From: Raffaelea ambrosiae
Taxonomy: Eukaryota; Ascomycota; Sordariomycetes; Ophiostomatales; Ophiostomataceae
Assembly (NCBI GenBank): GCA_002778195.1
Contig: PCDI01000018.1
Span: forward strand, 383,283 to 447,282
Direction of reading: 5' to 3'
Length of the DNA stretch: 64,000 bases
Shown here: positions 11,460 through 23,582 of the stretch, piece after piece
How positions within the stretch are numbered: position 1 is the first letter of the stretch
Layout of the letters: each line of letters starts with the position of its first letter
Position numbers and translations under genes: made by a program
The notes under the pieces: model-generated
The model's database searches: none
The model's input: the letters and a program-made list of their open reading frames with translations, nothing else
What the model was told of the DNA's origin: nothing

Positions 11460-12858
11460 GCCAGGGAAGTAGCGAAAAAAAGCGGTTTGCTCTTGCTGTT
11501 TCCGCCCATCTCTCCATATTCTGCTGCTGCCTCGCTTTTCTCTCCATTTCCTCTCCATATTCTCTCTTTCTTCCTCTCTTCCCCATACCAGCCCGTCGAC
11601 GTGCATTCGCAGTCTGCGGCGTTCCTTTTTACCCCTTACGCTCCCCGTCCTCCTCTTTTCTGAATCTGCTCTTTTCTCTCTCGTTCTCGTTCTCTCTGCC
11701 TGTCGCTCTTCCCTGCACCCCCTCCCCTGTCCCACGGTTTTTTTTTTAATCTGGGCCTGCCTGCACTTCTCCTCGCAGAACAGAAACGACCAGAACGAGC
11801 AACAGCGACGACCGCGAGCAACGACCACACGATAAGACACCGAACACACACACACACACACGCACGCCCACTCCTCGACGACAGCGACGACTGCCGACGA
11901 ACTCCCACGACAGCGACGACGCAAGAACCCGCCTGCTGCACCCCGTCCTCGACTGCGCACAACACCAAGCGCTCTGAGATCGATTCTGTGCCTTTTTTTT
12001 TTCTTTCCTCACTCGCCGCCGTGGTTTCTGACGACGTCCACTCGTTTTGATTTCGCTTTCTCGCTGTCTATCAGTTGGCACTGCTTCTCAGCATCTCCGT
12101 CCCAGTCTCGCAGCCCCGTTTCTACCCTCGTCCGGATCGAATAGCAACTCCGGTACCATTGGACCTGCCCTGAAGACGAACCAGACAAACTCGAGACGAA
12201 AGGAGTCCCGAAGCGACCAAAGGAACGAAGAACCAGAAACCAGCAACCCAACTGTTGTTGCTCGCTTCCCGTCTGCGCAGCGCAGCACAGCACAGAACCG
12301 CTCAGGTCCGCTCACGACCGTTCACAACTAAACCTCACTTGCGCACGTCACCGTCCACGACAGCAGCCCCCCCATCCCTGCCGTCGTCTGTCCGCCCGTC
12401 ACGGCCGCGCAACGTTGGACAGCTCTGTCCTCCTTCTCTTTGGATCTGGCTCGCTCTGGCCCTCTTGCCCTCTGGCACCCGCGCCGCACAGCGCCGTCCC
12501 CGGTTGACGCACGAGTCCTCCCCACGAGCCAACAATTGCTCAGCTTCGCCCAGTCTCCTCGAATGACTGCAGACCACTGCTGACCAGAGAAACGTCATTG
12601 CCACCGTGCAACCCCTCTTTTCTCTCGCTGCTTCTCGCCTTTTGTGTCTCTCGCCCCTGTCCATAGACTGAAACGCGGCCCCGAGCAAGCGCACTCTCCA
12701 GCAGGAACACACGGCTTTTTTTTCTGCCCTTTTATATCCTTTCCCCTTGACTTCTGTCTACCGGCCTCCGACCAAGCATTCGACTGGACACGGCAAGACA
12801 CTCTCATCGTCTCTAAACTCCCCCCACCCCCACCAGCTTCCCTCTCCAGCCTGACACC
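11460..12858 (+). promoter_or_regulatory. long pyrimidine-rich leader/promoter of PNG1
   Basis: About 1.4 kb upstream of the PNG1 start is strikingly C/T-rich on the plus strand, with a CA repeat near 11846-11862. It has no conserved protein-coding content and holds several short upstream ATGs. Such tracts are common in promoters and long 5' UTRs of filamentous fungi. The transcription start cannot be placed from sequence. Confidence 0.5.
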
Positions 12859-14467
12859 ATGGCGTCCCGTCAGCCAGGCACGCCGGCAGGCGGAGAAGAG
12901 GATTTCGGCGAGGAATGGGCCCACGATCTGCGCCTGCGGTTTGAGCAGATGCTGCGCGTTCGCCGCTTAAACCACCTCAGCCAAGCTCGGTCACGCCGCG
13001 GCTCGCCTTCTCCCCGGGAAGCGGCCTCATCCAACAATCTGCGTGCCTTGACCCCCGGCCCAGCCTCTCCTCGCCCGTCCACATCACACACCCACGGCGA
13101 GCGCTACGGCGCCAACGTCACCAACATGTTTGGCCCGCCCATGACTCTCCCAGACGCCGCGAGCGCCTCTGGATCCGATTCCACCTCCACGCCACCGTCC
13201 TACTCGTCTCTGCGCAACCTCCCCATGATTCCTCGCCCGCCCGGAGCCAACGACAAAGAACGCCAATTCCAGAGCCTCCTCCTCACCCTCTCCACCACAC
13301 CACTCAAGTACGAGAACCCCGGCCTGCTAGACGAAGCCCTCCAGGTGATCCCGCTCGACCGGATATACAGCGAAGCCGACGAAGAGAGCCAGGTCTTTCG
13401 CGCCGAGGCCGAGAGCATGGGCGATGGCCGGAAACCCCAATGGGACTACCAAGACTGCGTCATTCGTGCTCTATTAAGGTATGCCTGTCTCCTTTTTTTG
13501 ATTTTTCGACTATTGGTTTTGTAGATTCTGGTGGATGGGTGAATGCATGACGACTAACACACATTGCTGCAGGTGGTTTAAGCGATCCTTCTTCACATGG
13601 GTCAACAACCCACCATGTCCTGTCTGCTACTCCCTCACCGTCGCTCAGGGAAACACCCACCCAACACCCGAGGAGAGCGCCTGCGGCGCCATCCTGGTCG
13701 AGTCCTACCGGTGCACCAACCCGGCCTGTGGCGCATTCGAGCGCTTCCCCCGGTACAGCGACGTCTGGCGACTGCTGCAGACGCGCCGCGGTCGGTGCGG
13801 CGAATGGTGCAACTGCTTCAGCATGCTGTGCCGCGCCGTTGGCGGCCGTGTTCGCTGGGTGTGGAACGCCGAGGACCACGTCTGGACCGAGGTCTACTCC
13901 AACCACCAGAAGCGCTGGGTCCACGTTGATGTCTGCGAGGAGTCGTGGGACAACCCGCGCCTCTACACGGAGGGCTGGGGCAAGAAGATGTCCTACTGCA
14001 TTGCCTTCTCCATCGACGGCGCCACCGACGTTACCCGCCGCTATGTCCGCAAGAGCGACTTCGCCCTCGAGCGCAACAGGTGCCCCGAGCCCGTTCTGCT
14101 GTACATCATGCAGGAGATCAAGAACCTGCGCCGTGCCAACATGAGCAAAGAGGAGCGCTTCCGTCTCGAGAAGGAGGATTCCATCGAAGATCGGGAGCTG
14201 CGCCAATACGTCGTCAACTCTATTGCCCAGGCTGTCACGCGCTTGGTGCCTGGTGCTACCAGCCCCAGTGGTCACAATAGCCGCCCAGCCGGCAGCGCTG
14301 TCGGCAACGAGGATGCCAAGCTGCCTGCAGAGCAGCCTGGCCGCCAGAGCGGCAACTCGGAGTGGGTGGCCGCCCGCGGTGAGAATGGTCGTCGCCAACA
14401 GCAGCAGCAGCAGCCGCCGCAGCCACCCCAGCATCCCCGTGATCCCAACCACCGCGGGTTCCCTTGA
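12859..14467 (+). CDS. PNG1: PNG1-type peptide:N-glycanase (transglutaminase-like fold), catalytic triad intact
   Basis: Exons are 12859-13478 and 13573-14467. The 94-bp intron has donor AG|GTATGC, branch GACTAAC and acceptor CTGCAG|G, giving 504 residues. The ATG sits in a good context (CACCATGG). PNG1 removes N-glycans from misfolded glycoproteins exported to the cytosol during ER-associated degradation. After a disordered Ser/Pro N-terminus come two zinc-knuckle pairs (C222-P-V-C225 and C254-T-N-P-A-C259). The transglutaminase core has C282 in GRCGEWCNC, H309 in EDHVWTEVYS and D326 in WVHVDVCEE, the positions of the Cys-His-Asp triad of yeast and mammalian enzymes. GWGKKMSYCIAFS follows. 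The C-terminal about 90 residues are low-complexity with a Q run and resemble no known domain. No PUB or PAW domain is visible, as expected for fungal PNG1. Confidence 0.93.
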
Positions 14468-16451
14468 ACAGACGGACAAGGTATTGTCGACTGGCCATCT
14501 GATCACCAGTCCACTGCTTTCAAACTCCACTGAGCAATCGAGTGATCACATACGATGACTTCGATTGCTGAACAAGGCAACTCAAACTCCGGTTGCCTTG
14601 CGCCACGGAGATCCCCACGAACGCCTACCCGCGAACGCTGGCTGCGCCTGGAATCCATCCTATCAGGGACTGCCGGCAGGGCCAACGACCGGCGAGCCAC
14701 CTCACCTGCGCCGCGCTCTAGGTTGATCCTCCGTGGTGGCCGGCGCCTCCGGCAAAGCGATCATATCGACATGGTGCAGTCATGGGATGCAGGCTTTAAT
14801 GCCAGGTGCTTACATGCGCCTCTACTGCATGCCCGGCTCGCCGCTGTATATCTACCACAGCAGCCTATCTATCCTTTACCTACTGCTATGATGGGGCTAC
14901 TTTGAAACTATGCTTTCTTTTGTTATATACATTTCTGGACGATTTTACTTTTTTTTTTTTGTGTCACCATCGTTTTTATTATTATCATCTATTCTTACAG
15001 GGGCAACCGGCGCATAGCATCGGAGGGTATATACATCCCATATGTATGTCCTTTTATACTCCAAAGACCCGAGAAGAGGCTCTTTGACGGGACGGGAATG
15101 GGATGAGAAGGGACTCAAGGCGGTTCACAACGGGTGGTTAATTTTTACTTTTGTATGCTCATTCTTTCAGGCTTAGGCTTTTTTTTCTTTGTCTGGTCTT
15201 TCAGTTTTGCTCTTACACGAGCCGTCAAATGGGTGACGAGCTTCCATGGGCTGGGGTCTCTTCTGAGGCCATACGCATCAAGGCGTTACTGTCACGTTTT
15301 TTACTATTACTCTTCAGGTATTACACGTTCTCAAGAGAGACGAACCATTTTGGCTATCCAATGATTCTTTGCTATGATATAGTGACGATTGGTGTCGTAG
15401 AAGACAAGGTCAACACACAGACGATATCTTACAAAAGTCTTGTAACCATTGACCGAGGATTGGGGCAGTGATGCCAAGATGGTGAAATAAAGAGGGAGCC
15501 TGTGGACTAGAGGAGTGAGATTTGGCGACTTTTACAAAGACAGTGGACGAGGCTTAGACGCCTCTGAGCACGTGAGCAGCCGAACCCGGTAGCGTCACTT
15601 TGGATGGCGTCACTTTGCGCGGGAATAAAGAGCGGCCAAGAGAGAAGGACCAAGACAGCGGAAAAAGAAACGAAAAACAAAAAAAAAACAAAAAAGTACG
15701 ATAAAAAAGGCCAAGGAAAGGGAGGACAATAGGTAAAAGGAGAGACAGAGCCTTGCTTGTGATCGTGTCTTTCTGGCGGGTGCCAAAAGTGCAACAGTTT
15801 CAGTCAACGCGTCAAAGACGGGAAAATAAAAAGGAGTCGTCGCAATTGGACAGGAGTGCTGGGGAAAGGCTGGGGAAGATCGTGGCCAAGGGGGGGTGCT
15901 ACAGTCTTACACAGTTGGTGTTTCGCTCCATACGATGGCAGGGTTACGTGCTGGGCGTTGCCGAGGAAAGACAATGCAGGGCCAAGGTTGGTGCCTGAAG
16001 TCGGCGATTGTCGTAGCGGCCAGCGAACATTTCAGCCCCGGGCGGGTGGACTCAGGACAAGTGGCGGCCCAGAGCTGGCCCTGGAAAAACCGAAAACCCG
16101 CGCCAGGGCAGAAAAGTCGTACCAGAACGACCGCCCAACAATAGGCCCAAGAACTGCCCAAGTACAGGCAGTCCGTCCAGTCCAGCCAGTCCAGCCAGTC
16201 CAGCCAATCCAGCCACAGGGAGGGGGACCCATACCGACTTTTTCGTCCCTCACTTTTCCCTCCTTCTCGCTTTTGCCGCAATTTTTGCAACCCTTTCCCT
16301 TTTTGCGGGCAAAAAACGAGCACGCTTATCTCTCGGACCACGACACGAGAGATCCCTAGCGATCCCTAGCGATCCCTGCTTCCCACTCTCGGACTGACGG
16401 CAGCCTCCTTTTCCTCGATAGAGCGCCCATTGTCTCCTGTCGTCCGCCCTC
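14468..16451. other. intergenic between PNG1 and COX24/mS38
   Basis: No supported gene. It contains T-rich segments at 14950-15350, likely 3' flank of PNG1, an A-rich stretch around 15665-15710, and a tandem array at about 16166-16213. Confidence 0.6.
16166..16213. repeat. 9-bp tandem repeat CAGTCCAGC
   Basis: Four to five imperfect copies of CAGTCCAGC in the upstream region of the COX24/mS38 gene. Confidence 0.85.
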
Positions 16452-17305
16452 ATGTTCCCTTCCGTCCGACGCGTGGTGGCGTCGTCGTCTTCGGCGGTGC
16501 CGCCGGCGGCGGTGGTGTCATCACCCGCGGCGGCCGCGGTTGTGGTAGCCGCCGGCAACGTCGTCCGGTCCTGTCTGACGGCGACGCACCAACAAAAGCA
16601 GCAGCAGCAGCAGCAGCCGCTGCAGCAGCGCCGGTACTCGTCGTCGAAGCCGTCCAGCCCGGACAACGGAGCGCCCAACAAGAAGGCGCTCCCGGGCAGC
16701 GGAAGCAGCAGCAACAAGGATAGCGGCGTGTCGTCGTCGTCGTCATCGTCGTCGTCGTCGTCTTCTTCCTCGAACAACAACTCGTCCTCCTCTTCGTCCT
16801 CACCCGCCCAGCCGGCCAAGCGCAAGCGCAAGGCCAAGGAGACGCGTGCCCCGGCGCAGAAGCTGCCCAGCGTGCCGTCCACACAGCATCTGCCGATTGA
16901 GAGTATGTTTGTTGTTGTCCGGGTTGTTGTCTGGAGTTCTGGAAAGTTCGGGCGCAGAACGTTCTTGTGATTGCACCGTGTTTCCTCTGTTGCAGCAGCT
17001 AACCAAATGCTCCCACAGCCCTTGCTCTCTCCACGTTCTTCTCCCAGCACCGCCCCATCTCCATCACCACCAGCCTGCCCAAGATCGTCTCCGACGACGC
17101 CTTTGCCACCATCTTTGCGCCGCGCGGCCGCGGCAACAAGACCTCCGACGTGATCCGCACCCTGTCCCGTGCCGTCAACGACCTGGAAGCGCCCATGGCC
17201 GGCATGTCTCTGAACAACAGCAGCGGAAATACCCAGAAAGCGAGCACCGTCGGCAACCGCCGCCTGCAGAAGGAGCGCGAAATCGTCCAGAGCCAAAAAG
17301 CCGCC

Positions 17306-17340
<35 letters not shown>

Positions 17341-18133
17341 GCAGCGAGAGCGGCAACAACGCCTGCAACAGCAGCAGCAGCAACAGCAACAACAAGAAGA
17401 GGAAGCCTTCGAAGCCGAGAACGGCAGCAGCAGCAGCAACAACTCCACCAAGATCGAGTTCAAGAACCCGGACGGCTCCGACTCGGGCATCTATGTCCAG
17501 CTCAACGCCTTGTCCGGCCAGTTCCTGCCCTTCCAGCCGCCACCACCGCCCGTGCCGGAGTCGTCGTCGTCGTCGTCGATCGACGGCGCGTACGAGCTCT
17601 CTGCGGTCGAGGAAGAGGATTTCCACCACCACCAGCAGCAGCAGCAGGAGGATCACCAAGACAACGAGCACGGCTCGGTTGCTGCTAGGCTCGAGGTCAA
17701 CGCGGACGGCTCGGTCACGGCTGTCGGCTCTTCGTCGTCGGCGGCGGCGACGGCCGAGGCCGAACTGGACAGCGACTCGTCTGGCCGCAGCGCCAACCGC
17801 ATTTTCAAGGCGGTCCTGACCATTGAGGAGCAGGTTGACGAGGACGGGCAGGTCCGCATTGTGGCGCACACGCCGCAGATTGTGGAGGACTCCTCCGCGG
17901 ACGTCGTCCCTCGGTCCTTTTTCGAGCGCATGGCTCTGCGCCAGCTGCGCTTTGAGGATGCGCTGCAGCGCCAGCGGGAGGAGAGCCACCACGTCGCGGA
18001 CCCGCGGGCGCGCCAGCCGCGGATGCTGGCCATCAGCGTGAAGCGGCAGCGGAAGCTGCGCATGAAGAAGAAGAAGTACAAGAAGCTGATGAAGCGGACG
18101 CGGACTCTGCGGCGGAAGCTGGACCGCACATAA
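16452..18133 (+). CDS. COX24: COX24/QRI5 family mitochondrial small-subunit ribosomal protein mS38
   Basis: Exons are 16452-16902 and 17019-18133. The 116-bp intron has donor GA|GTATGT, branch GCTAACC and acceptor CCACAG, giving 521 residues. The hallmark is the very basic C-terminus (about residues 485-521: ISVKRQRKLRMKKKKYKKLM then KRTRTLRRKL), the DUF1713/mS38 motif shared with yeast Qri5/Cox24 and human AURKAIP1. This tail contacts mitochondrial rRNA, and yeast Cox24 is needed for COX1 expression. A second conserved block, LALSTFFSQHRPISITTSLP, opens exon 2. The N-terminus is Arg/Ser/Ala-rich and lacks acidic residues, as expected of a mitochondrial presequence. PolyQ, polyS and acidic linkers enlarge the protein well beyond yeast Cox24 (about 110 residues). 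Confidence 0.88.
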
Positions 18134-18146
18134 GGGAGCAGGCTGG

Positions 18147-18172
18147 GAGAGAGAGAGAGAGAGAGAGAGAGA
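18147..18172. repeat. (GA)n microsatellite
   Basis: About 13 GA dinucleotides starting 14 bp after the COX24 stop codon. Confidence 0.9.
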
Positions 18173-19106
18173 CTGTCTTTGTCAGGGTACATCTTTTTTT
18201 TTCAGACGTTCCAGACGTTCCATCTTCAAGATGTTCCATACCGGCGGGAAAGAGAGGAAAGGAAACAAGAAACAGAAAAAAAACTTGCGTCTCTTCTTCC
18301 CAACTCGGATCTCGTCTCTCCTCGACACCTCCCCCTGTCCTCTTTCTGCTCTTCTTGTCTCTTCCTTTCTTTTCCTCTGCCGTCTCGTCAAGCCCTATGT
18401 TCGTAGTAGCTAGTTGCAGTTTTCTCTCTCCCCTTTGTACAACACACTCCTTTTTTTATTTTATTTCTGGCTTTCCATCTCCATTGTTTCTCTCTTTCTT
18501 CCCCCTCACACCTAGAGAGAGCTCTATCTAGTCACATTTTCTACGTGTCGCCTGGCTGTTGTCCGTTCGTGGACTTTCGTGGTTTTTCGTGGTCGTTCGT
18601 GGACGTTTGTGGTGGCTTTTCCGTGCTGCTCTTCTTGCTGCTTTGTGCCTCGCTGTGTTTCTGGCTTTGTGCTCTTGCGCTCCCGTGCTGTTGTCGTGCT
18701 TCTGCCGTGCTTGCATGCTTGCATCGAACGTTCCTCTATTTGACTCTTTTTTCCTACTCGGCTCTGATCTCTGCCTCTTCTCGCCCACAGATTCTCTCTC
18801 AAGAGTATCTTCCCACCTGCATGGATTTCCCTCGCCTCTATGGCTTCTCTTTCTGTGGCTTTTCTGTGAATTTTTTTCTGCCTTTCTGATTTCTACCCCT
18901 GCATGACTTTTTGCATCATAGAGGAACCCCCCCGCCCCCTTTGCATTGTTCGTCCTTGCCCTTGTTTGCTTGTGCGATTGTTTGATTTGACTTCTCTAGA
19001 TATTAAGATTGAGTACATAATGCTAGAAATAAAGCACACATAGTAAGAACGTCATCTTTCAATTGAAACTCCGCGAGATGTTTTTTTTTTGTTAAGCAGA
19101 AACCTG

Positions 19107-19114
19107 TCACGTGA
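19107..19114. promoter_or_regulatory. TCACGTGA E-box upstream of ADE2
   Basis: A perfect 8-bp palindrome 211 bp upstream of the ADE2 start. CACGTG cores are bound by bHLH factors such as Cbf1- or Pho4-type proteins. The link to ADE2 control here is inferred from position only. Confidence 0.4.
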
Positions 19115-19324
19115 GAAAGATACATTTGTAGCGCTCACTAATAGCAGTAATTTTTTAGGGAAGTTAGTTATTACAGTGTGCTTTATATCAGTCGTATGGT
19201 GGGGGTTGTGCTTGCAGAAAGTTATAAAAAAAAGGGATTAAAAAAAAATTCAGCCGACATCAATGCCCAGCCTTCTGCTGCATTGACAACCCACATCCAG
19301 GTTTCTCCACGCCAAACACACACA

Positions 19325-21294
19325 ATGGCCAAGACACCGGTCGTTGGCATCTTGGGCGGCGGCCAGCTGGGCCGCATGCTGCAGCAGCAAGCTGCGTTGC
19401 TGGGCATTGAGCTTGTCATCCTGGACGCTGACGGCAGTCCCGCCCGGCAGATCAACCAGAACGACAAGCACGTCACGGGCTCGTTCCGCGATGCCGACAA
19501 GATCCGCGAGCTGGCCCGGCGCTGCGACGTGCTGACTGTGGAAATCGAGCACATCAACACCGACGTTCTCGAGGAGATTGCCACGGTCGGCGTCGAGACC
19601 GGCCGCAGCGGCGAGAAGAAGAAAGTGCCTGTCCATCCGTCGTGGGAGACGCTCCGGCTGATCCAGGACAAGTTCCTGCAGAAAGAGCACTTCCGCAAGG
19701 CCGGCCTGCCCGTTGCGCCGCAGATGGCCGTGTCCGGCGATGCAGCAGCCGCCCTGGCGGAAGCCGGCGAGCAGTTCGGCTTCCCCTTCTACGTCAAGGC
19801 GCGCAAGGAGTCCTACGACGGCCGGGGCAACTTCCGCGTCGGCCGTGCCGCCGACATCGACGAGGCGGTGTCTGCTATGGGGTCGCTGTCGCTGTACGCG
19901 GAGAAGTTCCAGCCGTTTGTCCTGGAGCTGGCCGTCATGGTGCTGCGCACCGAGGCCGAGGACGGCACGCTCAAGGACGTGTACGCCTACCCGGCTGTCG
20001 AGACCGTGCACCAGGAGAGCGTCTGCACCACTGTGTACTATCCGGTGCGCAAGGCCGCGGCTGGGGTGAGCGTGGCTGCGCAGGATCTGGCCAAGAAGGT
20101 GGTGCGCACGCTCAAGGGCCGTGGCATCTTTGCCGTGGAGATGTTTCTGCTGGCCGATGGCGAGCTTGTGGTGAACGAGGTTGCGCCAAGACCGTACGTA
20201 TTCGCTGCTCTTCTCTTCTTCTTTCTGTTTTTTTATTTTTTATTCTCTTCAAACTAACACACAAAATCGCCAGTCACAACTCTGGACACTACACCATCGA
20301 GGCTGTGCCGGCCATGTCCCAGTACAGGGGCCAGCTGCTGGCGATCCTCGACCGCGTGCCGCCACGGCTCAGCCTGCAGCCCCGTGTCGCGGGTGCCATC
20401 ATGGTCAATGTTCTCGGTGGTGTCGACGAAGAGGCCCACCACACGCTGGTCGACCTGACGGAGAGCCTCTACGACGCGCGCATGGACGTGTTCCTGCATC
20501 TGTACGGCAAATCGTCCAAGCCCGGCCGCAAGATCGGCCATATCACGGCCACTTCGTACGATAGCCAGACGCCCCTGGAAGAATTGGCCACGCCCCTGAT
20601 CGAGGAAGCCAACCGCCTGCGCGAAGAGCGCCTTCAGAAGAACGCTGCCCAGCTGCGACCCACGGCAACAGCATCGGCAACAGCATCGGCAACAGCATCG
20701 GCAATAGCGACGGCAACTTCAGTGGCTGTTGCTCCTGCTGCTGCTGCTGGTGCCGTCATACGGTCGTCCTCGCGCGACCCCCAGAACCCCCTGGTCGTCG
20801 TGACCATGGGCTCCGACTCCGACCTGCCCGTTCTCAAGGGCGCCTTTGAGATCCTCGAGACATTCGGCGTGCCCTACGACTTCACGATCACGTCCGCCCA
20901 CCGCACGCCGCAGCGCATGAGCGAGCTCGCGCAGACGGCGGCGGCGCGGGGCATCCGGGTGCTCATTGCGGCGGCCGGCGGTGCTGCGGCGCTGCCGGGC
21001 ATGCTGGCGTCGGAGACGACGGTGCCGGTGATTGGCGTGCCGGTGCGGGCGTCGCACCTTGGCGGCGAGGACTCCCTGTATTCCATTGTGCAGATGCCGC
21101 GCGGGTGCCCCGTGGCGACGATGGGCATCAACAACTCGACCAACGCAGGCTTGCTGGCGGTGCGGATCTTGGCGACGAGCGACGAGGGCTACCGGACGGC
21201 GATGGCCGCGTACATAGAGCAGATGGGTGCCGAGGTGGAAGCCAAGGCTGCGAAGCTGCAGGAGATTGGCTGGGAGGCCTACCTGTCCAAATAA
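19325..21294 (+). CDS. ADE2: ADE2, phosphoribosylaminoimidazole carboxylase (PurK-PurE fusion)
   Basis: Exons are 19325-20193 and 20274-21294. The 80-bp intron has donor CC|GTACGT, branch ACTAAC and acceptor CGCCAG, giving 629 residues. The enzyme converts aminoimidazole ribonucleotide to carboxy-AIR in purine biosynthesis. The N-terminal PurK half opens with GILGGGQLGRML and has ATP-grasp features (FYVKARKESYDGRGN; AVEMFLLADGELVVNEVAPR, then HNSGHYTIE across the intron). The C-terminal PurE half begins near residue 467 (TMGSDSDLPVL) and has SAHRTPQRM, AAGGAAALPGML and the GNNS-like MGINNSTNAGLLA. The start is the MAKTPVVGILGGG methionine. An in-frame ATG at 19178 would add a non-conserved extension. 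The domain linker carries an ATAS-type repeat (about 20660-20735). Confidence 0.97.
20660..20735 (+). repeat. 12-bp GCAACAGCATCG repeat in the ADE2 interdomain linker
   Basis: Three to four in-frame copies of a GCAACAGCATCG-like unit encode ATAS repeats between the PurK and PurE halves. Confidence 0.8.
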
Positions 21295-21761
21295 AGGGTA
21301 CAATATTAGGGAACCAAGTTCGATGGCCATCGGTTGCTCTAGGGCATCGAGTGTTGAAGCTTGCGTGTGTTTTGTTAGTATTAGCGTTAGGACAGGGGGG
21401 AAAGCGGACAGTCCTTTTGTACATAAGCCGAGAAGAAGAATTGGACTGCAAAGTCTTGGAAATACGCAGACGAATGATGAAAGACGGCAGTGATCCTCAA
21501 ATTCGTGTTTTGGCCTAGCCAGGCCTTGTTAGTGAGAGAATGTGCTGTTTTGGTCGGCCGCCACTGCTGTATTTTAGCCGTAAGGCGGCTTTTGCGAGGC
21601 TCCGCTTTGACGCTAACTGGTTTAATCGCACACCTGCCTAAACCAACATCATTTTCCCCAGACTGGATCCAGCTTCCTCTGTCCCCCCCCCCCCCCCCCC
21701 AAAGAACAGGAACATTTCCGTTTTTATTTGCCTGTATACCAACTTCCCTCTCACACACCCC
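21295..21761. other. ADE2-MDM12 intergenic region
   Basis: No supported gene. It contains a C homopolymer of about 18 bases ending near 21700, some 60 bp upstream of the MDM12 start. Confidence 0.6.
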
Positions 21762-22666
21762 ATGTCCGTCGACCTCAACTGGGACACGCTCACCACTGGG
21801 CCTGACGGCCAAGAGCTGGCCCACCGCATCCGGGACTTTATCCACGCCAAGTTCCAGACGGTGCCGCTGCCACGCTTCATCAAGTCGGTGACCGTCCACG
21901 ACTTTGAGTTCGGCACGGTGGCGCCCCAGCTGGAGCTCAAGGACATCACCGACCCGCTGCCGGACTTCTACGAAGAGTTTGTCGAGGACTCCGAGGACGA
22001 CTCGGAGGAGGACAGCGACGCGGAGGGCGGCAGCGGCAGCATCGACGAAGAGCAGGAAGAGCTGTATGCCGCCGCCTACGACTACGAACACCAGCAGCAC
22101 CAGCAGCACCAGCGCCACCAGCAGTATGCATCAGCAGCACCAGCAGCAGGGGCCGCAGACGACGACCACCATCACCGAAGGCGCCGGCCGAATGGGCCGC
22201 CTCGCATCCGCGCAGACGCCGACCGCCGTGCCGAGCGCGCACTCCGGGCCGCAGCAGGAGGCGGCGGCGGCGGCGGCGGTGTCGGCGGTGGCATGGCCAC
22301 AGGCGGCGTCCCCGGCGGCACGTCCAATCTGCTGCACCACTTCCACAGCCACCTGACGCCGGGCTGGTCGGGCACGCAGACACCGCTGGCGGCCATGGCC
22401 GGCGTGCATCTGGCTGGCGGGCCGCCCGGGCAGCACCCCTACTATCCACACCACCAGAGCCTGCTCCGCCAGCAGCAGCAACATCAGCACCAGCAACACC
22501 AGCAGCACCCGCACCAGCACCAGCACCAGCACCAGCACCAGCACCAGCAATACTACAGCCAGCTGGGTCCGGATGCGCACCCGCCACCCAGCCACAGCCG
22601 CAACCCGTCGCACAGCAGCTCCATCTCCATGGGACCGGACAGTTTCTTCCCAGGCGGCGTCACGGC

Positions 22667-22697
<31 letters not shown>

Positions 22698-23546
22698 ACG
22701 ACGGCTTCGGGATCCCAGCCCCTCTCGTCGTCGTCCTCTCCGGGGCCAGGCAACCCAAATTTTCTGTACCCAAGCCTGCGCGAAAAGCACAGCGTGTCCA
22801 CCCTGGCCCCGACCTCGGTGGGGGCGCCGGCGGCATCGCGGCCGCCGACACGCGATGCCGCGCCGATGGGGGGGGTCCTGGGCGGGCTCGCGTCCATGGG
22901 AGGAGGCGGGGGCGCGGCTGCCTTGCTGGCCGGATCCGCCATCGAAGAAGACGAGGCCGACCAGGCGGCGGCGGCGGCGGCTGCCGGTGGTGGTGGTGGC
23001 GGTGGTTATGGTGATGGTGGTGGTGGTGGCGATGCGGCCGCAGGTCCATCCCGTGTTCCATCGGCGGGCCAGCAGCAAGGACCACACCAGCAACAACCAC
23101 CAGGATCTACACAGCCTCCGCCTCTGCTGAACAAGGAGCAGCAGGGTCGCCGCCGCGAGCCGCGGCCCGAAGACATGCAGGCCGTCTTCCGCATCCGCTA
23201 TGCCGGCGACATCAAGCTGCTGCTCACCGCCGACATCCTGCTCGACTACCCCATGCCCAGCTTTGTCGGCATTCCCGTGCGTCTGAGCATTACCGGCCTG
23301 TCCTTTGACGGCGTCGGCGTGCTGGCCTACATCCGCAAGCATGTGCACTTTTGCTTTCTGAGCCCCGAAGATGCGCTGGCCGCCGTGGGGCCGGAGGACG
23401 ACGACAGCGAAGACGACGAAGAGGAGGAAGAACAAAACAAAGAAGAAGAAGAAGGAGGAGGAGGAGGAGGAGGCGACGGGAACTACATGCGGTCGTCCAT
23501 GACCTCCCTGCCACCGCGCACCAACACGCTCCCGCAGCAGTCCCCC

Positions 23547-23582
<36 letters not shown>

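Larger units (their letters stand above)
18134..19324. other. intergenic between COX24 and ADE2
   Basis: No supported gene. It holds a (GA)n microsatellite at 18147-18172, short GTTCCAGAC and TCGTGG direct repeats near 18205-18230 and 18570-18612, and the ADE2 promoter with a perfect TCACGTGA palindrome at 19107-19114. Confidence 0.6.

Noticed and set aside
16250..17992. 580-codon open frame on the minus strand
   Set aside because: It is antisense to COX24/mS38 across its polyQ and polyS tracts, which read as Leu and Asp runs. No domain is present.
19178..19324. N-terminal extension of ADE2 from the upstream in-frame ATG
   Set aside because: The extension is AT-rich, non-conserved and precedes the canonical start of the PurK fold.
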